Assembly: GCA_045117995.1 (NCBI GenBank)
Contig: JBGUOH010000007.1
Coordinates: forward strand, 1 to 54,876
Length of the DNA stretch: 54,876 nucleotides
Direction: 5' to 3'
Source: RUG14515 sp045117995
GTDB taxonomy: Bacteria; Bacillota_I; Bacilli_A; RFN20; CAG-826
Shown here: in pieces, positions 41,297-50,284 of the stretch
How the letters are laid out: the number at the start of each line of letters is the position of its first letter
Position numbering within the stretch: the first letter of the stretch is position 1
Position numbers and translations under genes: made by a program
The notes under the pieces: generated by a model
Told to the model about the DNA's origin: nothing
What the model saw: only the letters and a program-made list of their open reading frames with translations
Database searches by the model: none

Positions 41297-43696
41297 ATGT
41301 TAGTTAGTTTAAAAAACGTTAATCAATATGTCTCTTTAGAAGGCTTGTCACCAGAAGAAATCGCTAAGAAATTAACATTCGCTGGTGTTGAAGTTGAAGA
41401 AATCAGACGTTTAGCCGGTGGCACAAATCTTGTCATTGGTGAAATTAAAGAATGTGTCGCTCACCCAAATAGTGACCATCTCCATGTCTTACAAGTCAAT
41501 CTCGGTGAGAAATATGGTACAACCCAAATCGTCTGTGGTGCCCCTAACGCACGCACGGGGTTAAAAGTTATTGTTGCGCGTGTAGGCGCTAAGCTCCCAG
41601 AAATCGAAATCAAAGATGGTGTCATCCGTGGTGAAGCTAGCCATGGTATGTGCTGCTCACTTTTAGAACTCGGTGTTGACGCAAAATACTTAAGCGATTA
41701 TCAAAAAGCCGGCATCGAAGAATTACCAGCCGACGCTCCTGTGGGTGAAGAAAATGTCTTAGGCTATTTAGGTTTAGATGATGTGGTCTTAAACTTAAAC
41801 GTTTTAGCTAATCGTCCTGACTTATTATCCATTTTCAATGTAGCTCGTGAACTCGGTGCTTTATTTGAAAGAAAAGTTACTTTACCAAAAGTAGAAACCA
41901 AAGAAGATTTTAAAACCAACTTAGTAGTGGGATCTAAAACAAATAGATGTACACAATTCGCTGGTAAAGAAATCAAAGGTATCGTCACTAAACCATCACC
42001 AAAATGGATGAGCGATTATCTCATGGCGATGGGTGTTCGTAGCATTAACAATATCGTTGATATTGGTAACTATGTCATGCTCATGACTGGTCAACCATTA
42101 CATATGTATGACGCAGATAAGCTCGCGAAAGCGGAATTATACGCTCAAGATGACTATGAAGGTGATTTCGTCGCTCTTGATGAAAAGACCTATAAAATCA
42201 TTAAAGGCGATATCGTTGTATGTTCCGATAATAAACCAATGTGCTTAGGTGGTGTGATGGGTTCCTTAGCGTGCGCTGTTGATGAAAACACCAAGAACAT
42301 TTACATTGAAGCCGCTTCTTTCGATGGTGCTTCAATCCGTCATACATCTAATCGTTTAGGTTTAGTCAGCGAATCTTCGCAAAGATTCGTTAAAGGCACA
42401 AATCACTTCCAAAGTGCGTTTGTCTTAGACTATGCCGCCGAGTTAATTAATGAATTATGCGACGCTAAAGAAAATAGCAACGCTGTTAACTATCAAAGTG
42501 AAAAACCAAACGAAGAAAGAATCAAAACTTCCGTTAAGAAGATTAACGATCGTTTAGGTACAGAATTCTCTAAAGAACAAATCGTTAATGTCTTAGAAAG
42601 ACTTAACTTCGGTTTAGAATTTGTTAACGACAATGAATTCTTAGTCACCGTTCCACAATATCGTTTAGACGTTACATGTGACGCTGACTTAAGCGAAGAA
42701 GTCATTCGTTTATTAGGTTTAGAAAATGTGAAGAGCATCTTACCATGCTTAGATACCAAAGTGGGTGCTTTAACCTTAAGACAAAAACGTTTAAAGAACA
42801 TTCGTAGCTTCTTACTCTCAAGAGGTTTAGACGAATGTGTCACATATTCTCTTGTCTCTAGAAAGAGACAAAATGAGTTCTCTTTATTAAACAAGGAAGA
42901 ACATTACGCCATCTTAAATCCATTAACTGATGAAAGAGAAGTGCTCAGAACTCATATCTTAGGTTCCTTATTAAGTGCAGCTAGCTATAACGTTGCTAGA
43001 CAAAACAAGAACCTCGCTTTATTTGAAACTGCGAACATGATTAGCAAATCTTCCAGAAGCGAACACCTCGCTATCGTTTTAGTGGGTCAAGATATTAGAC
43101 AAGGTCTTTTAAGAAAAGAAAACTATAACTTCTTCCATATGAAAGGTCTTGTGGAAGGCTTATTCACTGTCCTCGGTATTGAACCAACACGTTATAGATT
43201 TGATAGATTTGTTGATGAAGGTGATGAACTCCACCCAGGTAAAGCCGCTTCCATCGTTTTCCAAAACAAGAAGATTGGTGTTCTCGGTGAACTTCATCCA
43301 AACCAAATCGAAAAATTCGATTTAGGTAAAACCAACGCTGTCGTTTTAGAAATGGATCTTGAAGCTTTACTCGAAGCGAAAGTCAGCGAAACAAAGATGG
43401 CACAAATCAGTAGATTCCCAAGCGTTTCTAGAGACTTAGCGTTTGTTTTAGACGCTAACATTGCCGCTGGTGATATCACTAGAGCCGTTAAGAAAGTCGG
43501 TGGCTCTTATGTTGTTGGCTGTGAAGTCTTTGATATCTATCAAGGTACAGGCATTGCTGAAGGTAAGAAATCCATGGCTATCTCTGTCACATATCGTAAA
43601 GATGAAGGCACATTAACTGAAAAAGAAGTTAACGACGCTGAAGAAAAGATTAAGTTCGAATTATCTCGTAACTTCAAAGCGGAGATTCGTGGTTAA
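41297..43696 (+). CDS. pheT: Phenylalanyl-tRNA synthetase beta subunit
   Basis: 799 residues, full length. Holds the editing site and the tRNA anticodon-binding part of the enzyme. From the N-terminus: an EMAP-like tRNA-binding domain (about 40-150, VIGEIKECVAHPNSDHLHV), the B3/B4 editing domain, the B5 domain, a catalytic-like core and the C-terminal FDX-ACB fold (ISRFPSVSRDLAFVLDANI). A GGAGG site lies just before the ATG. Its TAA stop overlaps the next start (TTAATG). Confidence 0.97.
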   Translation: MLVSLKNVNQYVSLEGLSPEEIAKKLTFAGVEVEEIRRLAGGTNLVIGEIKECVAHPNSDHLHVLQVNLGEKYGTTQIVCGAPNARTGLKVIVARVGAKLPEIEIKDGVIRGEASHGMCCSLLELGVDAKYLSDYQKAGIEELPADAPVGEENVLGYLGLDDVVLNLNVLANRPDLLSIFNVARELGALFERKVTLPKVETKEDFKTNLVVGSKTNRCTQFAGKEIKGIVTKPSPKWMSDYLMAMGVRSINNIVDIGNYVMLMTGQPLHMYDADKLAKAELYAQDDYEGDFVALDEKTYKIIKGDIVVCSDNKPMCLGGVMGSLACAVDENTKNIYIEAASFDGASIRHTSNRLGLVSESSQRFVKGTNHFQSAFVLDYAAELINELCDAKENSNAVNYQSEKPNEERIKTSVKKINDRLGTEFSKEQIVNVLERLNFGLEFVNDNEFLVTVPQYRLDVTCDADLSEEVIRLLGLENVKSILPCLDTKVGALTLRQKRLKNIRSFLLSRGLDECVTYSLVSRKRQNEFSLLNKEEHYAILNPLTDEREVLRTHILGSLLSAASYNVARQNKNLALFETANMISKSSRSEHLAIVLVGQDIRQGLLRKENYNFFHMKGLVEGLFTVLGIEPTRYRFDRFVDEGDELHPGKAASIVFQNKKIGVLGELHPNQIEKFDLGKTNAVVLEMDLEALLEAKVSETKMAQISRFPSVSRDLAFVLDANIAAGDITRAVKKVGGSYVVGCEVFDIYQGTGIAEGKKSMAISVTYRKDEGTLTEKEVNDAEEKIKFELSRNFKAEIRG

Positions 43697-44196
43697 TGAA
43701 ATTAAATAGAGCGATATTACCAGAAAGCAAAGCGGAAACTTTTGAAGAAGAAGTCGATTTTTCAAACTACCCATTTGATGAAAATCATGTCAGAAGAATC
43801 GACAATTGTTCTGTCAAAGTAGTGGCCACTGAATTTGGTGATGTTCTCCAGTGTCAAATTTCTGGTAAAGCCAGTGTCATTGCTTCTTGCTCATACACTT
43901 TAGAAGATGTTCCAATGGAAGTTAAATTCCGTGATTCATTCTATTTCAGTGATGATGCAGAAGCCGAAAGCGAAGACTGCTACTATGAAGCTGGTGTGGA
44001 AATTGATTTAGATCCATACATCTTAGCCCTCATCTTAGCGGAAGTGCCTCACACAATTGTTAAAAAAGGTGCCCAATTACCAAAAAGTGGTGATGGATAT
44101 CGTGTGATGAGCGAAGAAGAATTGCTCAAAGAAAAAAGCACCAAGAAAAATAGCGCATTCGATATCTTAGACACAATTGACTTTGATGAAAACTAA
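43696..44196 (+). CDS. YceD/DUF177 family protein
   Basis: 166 residues. Matches DUF177: central GKASVIASCSYTLEDVPMEVKF, then an acidic segment and DLDPYILALILAEVPHTIVKKG. In most bacteria this gene directly precedes rpmF (ribosomal protein L32) and has a role in 23S rRNA metabolism. Here no rpmF follows; the transcript ends at a terminator and mraZ comes next. It overlaps the pheT stop by one base, so translation is coupled. Confidence 0.85.
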   Translation: MKLNRAILPESKAETFEEEVDFSNYPFDENHVRRIDNCSVKVVATEFGDVLQCQISGKASVIASCSYTLEDVPMEVKFRDSFYFSDDAEAESEDCYYEAGVEIDLDPYILALILAEVPHTIVKKGAQLPKSGDGYRVMSEEELLKEKSTKKNSAFDILDTIDFDEN

Positions 44197-44227
44197 ATAA
44201 AGTAACTTCTAAAGAAGTTAAAGTATA

Positions 44228-44256
44228 AATCCCATCCAAAAAATGGGATTTTTTCT
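44228..44256 (+). terminator. Terminator of pheS-pheT-yceD
   Basis: Stem AATCCCAT (44228-44235) / ATGGGATT (44243-44250), then TTTTCTTT. A second small hairpin, AACTTC/GAAGTT, lies just upstream. Confidence 0.9.
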
Positions 44257-44283
44257 TTATCTTAATATTTCTTTAAATATATG

Positions 44284-44348
44284 TTGCAATTCATAATTCT
44301 CCGTGAAATAATATAGGTACCAGTGGTAATACAGTGGGAGAAAGTGGG
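44284..44348 (+). promoter_or_regulatory. mraZ promoter with three MraZ boxes
   Basis: TTGCAA (44284-44289) and TAATAT (44309-44314), 19-base spacer. Just after the expected start lie three direct repeats: GTGGT (44323), GTGGG (44334) and GTGGG (44344), 10-11 bases apart. MraZ proteins are known to bind such GTGG repeats and control their own operon. The boxes lie in the 5' untranslated region. Confidence 0.75.
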
Positions 44349-44353
44349 AAATA

Positions 44354-44785
44354 ATGTATTTCGGAAGTTTTACTCATAATCTTGATGATAAAGGCCGTTT
44401 GATGATACCTCGCAAAATGCGTGAGGAATTAGGCTATAAGGTCTACATTATGAAGGGTTTTGAAGGCTCTCTCTCTTTATACAACGAAGAAAGATACCAA
44501 AAGCTTGTCGAAGAATTCTCTAGACTCTCATTCAACCAATCGAAGGTTCGTGACTATTTACGTCTCCAATTCGCTTCTACATACGAAATGGAAGTCGATA
44601 AATTAGGCAGAGTCCAAATTCCAACCGCTCTACTTACCAAATACAACATCTCTAAAGAAGTTCTCGTTCTCGGTATCGGTGATCACATCGAAGTTTGGGA
44701 TAAAGCCAAATACGAAGAATACGAAAACAACATCAGAGATGAATTCGAAAGCATTGCTGAAAACATCGATGCTAAGAAGGAATAG
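44354..44785 (+). CDS. mraZ: Transcriptional regulator MraZ
   Basis: 143 residues. An AbrB-fold, DNA-binding regulator at the head of division clusters. Two SpoVT/AbrB-like halves are visible: NLDDKGRLMIPRKMREEL and VDKLGRVQIPTALLTKY. The start has a GGGA site merged with the last MraZ box, so binding there would affect both transcription and translation. rsmH follows three bases later. Confidence 0.95.
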   Translation: MYFGSFTHNLDDKGRLMIPRKMREELGYKVYIMKGFEGSLSLYNEERYQKLVEEFSRLSFNQSKVRDYLRLQFASTYEMEVDKLGRVQIPTALLTKYNISKEVLVLGIGDHIEVWDKAKYEEYENNIRDEFESIAENIDAKKE

Positions 44786-44788
44786 GGT

Positions 44789-45736
44789 ATGGCTGAACAT
44801 ATCCCCGTCCTTCTCAATGAAACAATCCAAGGACTAAACATCAACCCATCTGGCACATACGTCGACCTCACTGTCGGAAGAGGTGGCCATAGTAGTGAAA
44901 TATTGGCTCGCTTAAAAGACGGTCGTCTCATCTGTGTTGACCAAGACGAGGAAGCTATCGTCGCTTCCACCGCCAGACTTAGTAAAATTTCAAACAAGTT
45001 TGAAATGGTGAGAGCTAACTTCTCAGAGTTAGAAACAATCCTCGCTAATCTAGGTATTAAAGAAGTTGATGGCATCCTCATGGATCTCGGTGTCTCCTCT
45101 CCACAATTTGATAAAGGAGAAAGAGGATTCTCTTATAAAGAAGACGCACGCTTAGATATGCGTATGGATCAAAGACAAGATCTTACAGCGTATCAAATCA
45201 TTAATAATTATGGTTTAGAAGATTTAACAAAAATCTTTCAAATATACGGAGAAGAAAAATATTCTTACTCCATTGCTAAAAACATCATTAAAGCTCGTGA
45301 GGCTAAGCCAATCGAAACAACCCTAGAGTTAGTGGAGATCATCAAAAGAAGCAAGCCAATGAAAGAGCTTAAGAAAGTGGGGCATCCCGCTAAGCAAGTA
45401 TTCCAAGCATTAAGAATCGCCGTCAATGACGAACTTAATGTCCTTGAAAAGGCATTAACAGCCGCCTTAAAACATTTAAAACCAGGTGGAAGATTAGCCG
45501 TTATCACCTTCCACAGTGGTGAAGATAGAATAGTTAAAAACTATTTCAAAGAAGCGGCCATTAGCGAAGGTAACCGTATTGACGGTCCGATGCTAGAAAA
45601 AGAAAAAGAATTCGACCTTATTAATCGTAAACCGATTGTCGCTAGCGAAGAAGAACTCGAAATGAATCACAGAAGCGCTAGTGCCAAGCTAAGGATTATT
45701 GCAAGGAAAGAAAGGAGGCAACAATCATGGTTATGA
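44789..45736 (+). CDS. rsmH: 16S rRNA (cytosine-1402-N4)-methyltransferase RsmH
   Basis: 315 residues. Methylates N4 of C1402 in the decoding centre. Motifs: HIPVLLNETI, the SAM-binding DLTVGRGGHS, and MDLGVSSPQFDKGERGFSY with the following RLDMRMD. The C-terminal PGGRLAVITFHSGEDR is normal. In the conserved mraZ-rsmH order. The end overlaps the next gene by ten bases. Confidence 0.97.
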   Translation: MAEHIPVLLNETIQGLNINPSGTYVDLTVGRGGHSSEILARLKDGRLICVDQDEEAIVASTARLSKISNKFEMVRANFSELETILANLGIKEVDGILMDLGVSSPQFDKGERGFSYKEDARLDMRMDQRQDLTAYQIINNYGLEDLTKIFQIYGEEKYSYSIAKNIIKAREAKPIETTLELVEIIKRSKPMKELKKVGHPAKQVFQALRIAVNDELNVLEKALTAALKHLKPGGRLAVITFHSGEDRIVKNYFKEAAISEGNRIDGPMLEKEKEFDLINRKPIVASEEELEMNHRSASAKLRIIARKERRQQSWL

Positions 45737-45945
45737 AAGACAAATTAGTCAAATTCAATCACAAAGGTATGTATTACCAATTCAGAAAATTAGGTTTCAT
45801 CTTCCTAGCTGTTATTTCTATTGGAACGATTGTTGCTGTTCCAACCTACATAACAATGCGTGAAATCGCTTCTCAAGCACAACACGCTGAGGCCGAAGAA
45901 TCTGAGTTATTAGAAGAAGATAGTGTTGATCTATCCTCTTATTAA
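45727..45945 (+). CDS. Small single-pass membrane protein in the FtsL position
   Basis: 72 residues: a basic cytoplasmic N-terminus (MVMKDKLVKFNHKGMYYQF), one membrane segment at about residues 24-42, then a short acidic outer tail ending EEDSVDLSSY. In Bacilli and many other bacteria ftsL follows rsmH, and FtsL is a small bitopic protein, so this may be a shrunken FtsL. However, FtsL has an outer leucine-zipper coiled coil of 50 or more residues, and here only about 28 residues remain. The AGGAGG site at eight bases is strong, so it is surely translated. The name is left open. Confidence 0.75.
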   Translation: MVMKDKLVKFNHKGMYYQFRKLGFIFLAVISIGTIVAVPTYITMREIASQAQHAEAEESELLEEDSVDLSSY

Positions 45946-45965
45946 TAAAAAATTTCTCCTTATTT

Positions 45966-46015
45966 GTCCATTTCCCCATGGACTGAAGTCGTAGTCTCCC
46001 TATGACTTCTTTTTC
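45966..46015 (+). terminator. Tandem hairpins and terminator after the mraZ operon
   Basis: First hairpin GTCCAT/ATGGAC (45966-45983); second GAAGTCGTAG (45985-45994) / CTATGACTTC (46000-46009) followed by TTTTTC. It separates mraZ-rsmH from ftsA-ftsZ. Confidence 0.8.
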
Positions 46016-46134
46016 ATGTTTAGTGGTTTTTCAGTACATAATTAGTAAAAAGTAAGTTAAATATTCTTCCAAAAGTAACTTTCTTAACTAATATATAGTT
46101 AATTTGTTGTAATACGAAAAAAAGTTATTTAGAA

Positions 46135-46140
46135 TATAGT
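46135..46140 (+). promoter_or_regulatory. Possible -10 box of ftsA
   Basis: TATAGT, 17 bases before the ftsA ATG; no convincing -35. The rest of 46016-46134 is AT-rich with no gene. Confidence 0.35.
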
Positions 46141-46157
46141 AAAGTTGGACTTTTATT

Positions 46158-47369
46158 ATGGATAAACCTATTGCCGCAATTGAACTTGGAAGCAAGAAAT
46201 TAAAATTAGTGGTCGGTTATGAAATCGACGGACAAGTATATGTGTTATACACCTTAACAAAACCTTATGGGTTCTGTATTGAAGGTGGTAATTTTGTGGA
46301 CGCTAATAAAGTGGCGGAAACAATCAAATCAATTCGTGAATTTACCGATCCAAGCGCTAAACTCAGACTTAATATCTCTGATGTCCTTCTTTGCTTACCT
46401 CCATATGGCTTAGGTATCTATCAAACTAGACAAGTTACTACAGTGGTGACTGAAGATAGCAAAATCAGTAACCTCGATATTAAGAATATTTATGCATTAA
46501 TTAGAAATAGTGCTTACCCACTTAATGATAAAGCTTTAGTGGATGTCGTTCCTGAGAGTTTCACACTCGATCACGGACGTATCTTCGCTCGCCCACCAAT
46601 GGGTGAATCATCCAGCACATTAACCGTGAGCGCGAAAGTGCAAACACTTCCAAGCGTGCTCGTAGATAATTATCAAACAGTGCTTGCTAATGGTGGTATG
46701 GTTTCTAGAAGAAATGTTATCTCTAGCTTAGCCGCGACAGAACTAATCTGTTCATATCCAAATATGCCATCAAGCTTCATCCTCGTGGATATCGGTAGTA
46801 ATGTCACAACCGTCTCCTTCGTGGGTAATGGTGCCTTATATGGCTCAACATTCTTTGAATGGGGTGGCGATAATATCACTGAAAGAATTATTGAAAAGTT
46901 CAATATTAATGAAGCAGACGCTGAGAAATATAAGATCATGTACGGCATTGATTACCGTGAAATGAACTTCAAAGCGCCAATCTGCACAACTGATGATGGT
47001 ACAGGTCATGATGTCCATCACTATAACGATGAACTTAATACCATTATTAAAGGTGAACTTGATATCTTCGTTGAACAATTAAACGATGCAATTAACGAAA
47101 TCGTTGCTCAACATGATAAATCATACCGCAGCTTCCCAATGATGCTCGTTGGTGGCGGTGCGGAATTAAATGGCTTAGTCCAATACATTACCCCTAAGGT
47201 GATGAGTGAAACCGTCGAAGTTGTTAAGCCTAAGACATTAGGCGCACGTAATGCGACATTCACCAATTGCTTAGGCGCAATTCTTACTTACAGTAAGTAT
47301 CCAAACTTAAATGATGAATCACACCCACGTGTCGGTGTCCTTAGCCGTAACCCAGCTAGTAATAAATAA
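46158..47369 (+). CDS. ftsA: Cell division protein FtsA, divergent
   Basis: 403 residues. An actin-like protein that ties FtsZ to the membrane. Phosphate-binding stretches are recognisable: AAIELGSKKLKLVVG at the N-terminus, FILVDIGSNVTTVSFV and LVGGGAELNG near the end. The SHS2 region (about residues 80-165) is present. The usual C-terminal amphipathic helix that anchors FtsA in the membrane is not seen; the protein ends in a polar tail (ESHPRVGVLSRNPASNK). The ribosome-binding site is weak. It precedes ftsZ by 14 bases and forms an operon with it. Membrane tethering may depend on EzrA instead. Confidence 0.88.
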   Translation: MDKPIAAIELGSKKLKLVVGYEIDGQVYVLYTLTKPYGFCIEGGNFVDANKVAETIKSIREFTDPSAKLRLNISDVLLCLPPYGLGIYQTRQVTTVVTEDSKISNLDIKNIYALIRNSAYPLNDKALVDVVPESFTLDHGRIFARPPMGESSSTLTVSAKVQTLPSVLVDNYQTVLANGGMVSRRNVISSLAATELICSYPNMPSSFILVDIGSNVTTVSFVGNGALYGSTFFEWGGDNITERIIEKFNINEADAEKYKIMYGIDYREMNFKAPICTTDDGTGHDVHHYNDELNTIIKGELDIFVEQLNDAINEIVAQHDKSYRSFPMMLVGGGAELNGLVQYITPKVMSETVEVVKPKTLGARNATFTNCLGAILTYSKYPNLNDESHPRVGVLSRNPASNK

Positions 47370-47383
47370 AGGAGAGAAAAGAT

Positions 47384-48493
47384 ATGCAAAATTATGATTT
47401 AGATAATTTCGAACCCGCTGCTAAGATTGTAGTTATCGGTGTTGGTGGTGCTGGTAATAACGCTGTTAACAGAATGATCGATGAAGAAATCGCTAACGTT
47501 GATTTCTGGGTCGCTAATACTGATAAACAAGCTTTAAGTACAAGTAAATCTCTCCATCGTTTAATTTTGGGTCAAGAAATCACTGGTGGCTTAGGCGCTG
47601 GTGGTGAACCAGAAATCGGTGAAAAGGCCGCTGAAGCAAGCGCGGAAGACATTCGTGAAATCGTCAAAGACGCGAATATGGTCTTCGTCGCTGCTGGTAT
47701 GGGTGGTGGCACAGGTACAGGTGCTGCGCCTGTCGTGGCACGCATTGCTCGTGATGCTGGTGCGCTTGTGATTGCTATCGTCACACGTCCATTCACCTTC
47801 GAAGGCAAGAAGAGAGTTGTTAACTCCATTGCCGGCTTAAATAAATTAAAAGAAAACGTCGATGCCATCATCGTCGTTAGCAATGATAAACTCTTAATGA
47901 CAGCGGGTAATTCCTCAATCAGTTCCGCATTCAATGAATCTGATAAAGTCTTGGCGCAATCAGTGAAAACTGTTGTAAATTTAATCTTGTTACCAGCGGT
48001 TATCAACCTTGACTTCGCCGATGTCCGTAACACCCTTAAAGATGCCGGTGTCAGTATGATTGGCTTTGGTGTTGGTTCTGGTCAAAATAGAGCTAAAGAC
48101 GCCGCTAATGCAGCGCTCAATTCACCTTTATTAGAAGCTTCTATTACTGGTGCTAGAAGAGCGATTGTCGCGGTGACATGTGGTCCTAACGTATCCTTAT
48201 TCGATGCGCAAGACACTGTTAACCTATTAATCAATGCCTCTGGCCATGATGTTGACGTCAAATTCGGTGTTGCCATTAACGACCAACTCAATGATGAAAT
48301 CTTGGTCAGTGTCATCGCTAGTGACTTTGAAGAAGACTTTGACTTCTCTAAAACTTCTTCATATCAAGCACCTGCTCGTCCACAAGAGACCACAGTGTTC
48401 AACACTCTCACTAAAGAAGAGGAAGAACCAAAAGAAACTCCAGAAGAAGATATGGATACCAATTCCATTCTCCCAGACTTTTTACAAAACTAA
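47384..48493 (+). CDS. ftsZ: Cell division protein FtsZ
   Basis: 369 residues. A tubulin-like GTPase that forms the division ring. The GTP-binding motifs are intact: GVGGAGNNAVNRM and GGGTGTGAAPVVA, followed by the NLDFADV T7-loop region. A variable acidic linker leads to a C-terminal peptide SILPDFLQN, a variant of the D-I-P-x-F-L tail that binds FtsA, EzrA and SepF. An AAGGAGAG site precedes the ATG. The stop overlaps the next start (TAATG), so the nuclease lipoprotein is co-translated. Confidence 0.98.
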   Translation: MQNYDLDNFEPAAKIVVIGVGGAGNNAVNRMIDEEIANVDFWVANTDKQALSTSKSLHRLILGQEITGGLGAGGEPEIGEKAAEASAEDIREIVKDANMVFVAAGMGGGTGTGAAPVVARIARDAGALVIAIVTRPFTFEGKKRVVNSIAGLNKLKENVDAIIVVSNDKLLMTAGNSSISSAFNESDKVLAQSVKTVVNLILLPAVINLDFADVRNTLKDAGVSMIGFGVGSGQNRAKDAANAALNSPLLEASITGARRAIVAVTCGPNVSLFDAQDTVNLLINASGHDVDVKFGVAINDQLNDEILVSVIASDFEEDFDFSKTSSYQAPARPQETTVFNTLTKEEEEPKETPEEDMDTNSILPDFLQN

Positions 48494-50244
48494 TGAAATT
48501 AAGAACTCTAGCATCCTTACTTATCGCGCTAGCATTGACCGCTTGTGGTGGTCGTTCTAGTTCTTTAAGTAGCGAAGTAATTACTTCCTCTAGTGATAGC
48601 GAAAGTTCTTTTTCTATAACTTCTAGTGAAACTTCTCTTCCAACAAGTTCATCTGAAAGCACCACAAGTTCTGCTTCTAATGAAGCAAAAGCCTATGATG
48701 GTTACTATAACAATTTAACAACTTGGACAAACGGGGAAGATTTAAAACAAAAGTTATACGATATTTCGCATCTTACATATCGTCCACTTAACTACACAAA
48801 TCCAAACTATCAAACAAACATCAACGCTGATCATACATACAATGACTTCGAATTTTTAGATGTTATTTATAGTGAAGATGATGTTTATAAAGGCGAAACA
48901 AACAAAGGCTGGCAAAGAGAACATGCTTTCTGCGCCTCCCTTATGTGTGGCAGTTTGACCGCTGATGCGGTGAAAAGAGTGGGGCGCGCTACTGACTTCC
49001 ATAACTTATTAGCAGCTTCTGCTTCCGCCAATTCTTCTCGTGGCAATAAAAACTACGGTAACGCTGATACCACAAATACTTATTATCAAAACCGCACAAC
49101 TGGTAACGGACGTGATGGTTATAGCTTTGATCCTGTGAACTTTGAACCAGGTGATAACGATAAAGGCAGATTGGCTCGTGCCATATTTTATATGGCAATG
49201 ATGTACAAAAATGATGAAGTTGACGAAGTTAACGGCATCACCATGAAAGGTTTAAAAGTTGTTGAAGATCCTGTCACTTATGTCCAAGGTGAAAATGGTG
49301 CGTTTGCGATTGGTAACTTATCAACACTCCTTGATTGGAACAAAAGATATCCAGTTGACTATTTAGAAATGCAACATAACATTTCTGTTTATAAAGACAT
49401 CAACACCATTGATGGTTACGCTCAAGGTAATCGTAATCCATTTGTTGATTATCCATCCTTAGTGGATTATGTCTTCGGTGAGTTTAAAAACACTGCGGGT
49501 AACTTAGCAAGTTGTACCGCGAGTGAAAGCGTGATGCACTGTGAATCCTCTAACACAGAATTCAATCATTACGCCCTCAAAGAAGCCAAAAGAGCGTATG
49601 CTCCTGGTGAACAAATCGCTAACAATGACTATAGAATAGTCAAAATCCTAAATAATTACACTTATAGTGTGATTGATGATGGTTACACCAATTCATTAAG
49701 CGAACATACATTCTCCACAAATGATGGTGATTCAATTGTTGCTAATGTGAGTGTGGGAACACAAAACATTCCATATCGCATCACTCTTAATCCTTTAGCA
49801 AGTTGTTCTACTGGTGAGGTTACTTTATCGACAACTGGAATCAGCTCAAGCAAACCAAACGAAGACCAAAATGTTACTTTTGATGGCATAGATTTCATCT
49901 TCAATTTCAACACAACATATGTACGAAACATCAGTACTGGTGGAATTACCTTTGGTAGTGGTAACAATTCATTGACCAAACTTACCATTAAGACCAAGAA
50001 TTCCTATAAGATTAATGCGGCTTACATTAAAGCCTTTGTCGGTAATGTGAATAGTTCTTACCGATTAACCATTAAAGTTGGTGACGAAACAATGCTAAAT
50101 ACCACAACAGTGGATAACAAAGACGTCGCCAAAGTTTATGGTGCTTCTAGAAACACGACATTAGAGGGTCAACTCACTTATATCTTTGAAGGAAGTTCTT
50201 CCTTGAAAATAAATAGTGTTGCCTTTAATATAATTAATGCTTAA
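48493..50244 (+). CDS. Secreted EndA-type endonuclease lipoprotein
   Basis: 583 residues. A lipoprotein signal peptide (lipobox LTAC) is followed by a Ser-rich linker (about residues 20-57) that holds the enzyme off the surface. Residues about 60-290 resemble endonuclease I (beta-beta-alpha metal fold): GWQREHAF holds the catalytic His, and ATDFHNLLAA with NSSRGNKNYG hold the metal site. Residues about 380-583 form a beta-rich C-terminal domain of unknown role. Likely digests extracellular DNA for nutrients or defence. It overlaps the ftsZ stop by one base, an odd place for an exported nuclease. Confidence 0.88.
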   Translation: MKLRTLASLLIALALTACGGRSSSLSSEVITSSSDSESSFSITSSETSLPTSSSESTTSSASNEAKAYDGYYNNLTTWTNGEDLKQKLYDISHLTYRPLNYTNPNYQTNINADHTYNDFEFLDVIYSEDDVYKGETNKGWQREHAFCASLMCGSLTADAVKRVGRATDFHNLLAASASANSSRGNKNYGNADTTNTYYQNRTTGNGRDGYSFDPVNFEPGDNDKGRLARAIFYMAMMYKNDEVDEVNGITMKGLKVVEDPVTYVQGENGAFAIGNLSTLLDWNKRYPVDYLEMQHNISVYKDINTIDGYAQGNRNPFVDYPSLVDYVFGEFKNTAGNLASCTASESVMHCESSNTEFNHYALKEAKRAYAPGEQIANNDYRIVKILNNYTYSVIDDGYTNSLSEHTFSTNDGDSIVANVSVGTQNIPYRITLNPLASCSTGEVTLSTTGISSSKPNEDQNVTFDGIDFIFNFNTTYVRNISTGGITFGSGNNSLTKLTIKTKNSYKINAAYIKAFVGNVNSSYRLTIKVGDETMLNTTTVDNKDVAKVYGASRNTTLEGQLTYIFEGSSSLKINSVAFNIINA

Positions 50245-50284
50245 AATTAAGCGAACCCTTGAAGACACGTCTTCATATAAAACT

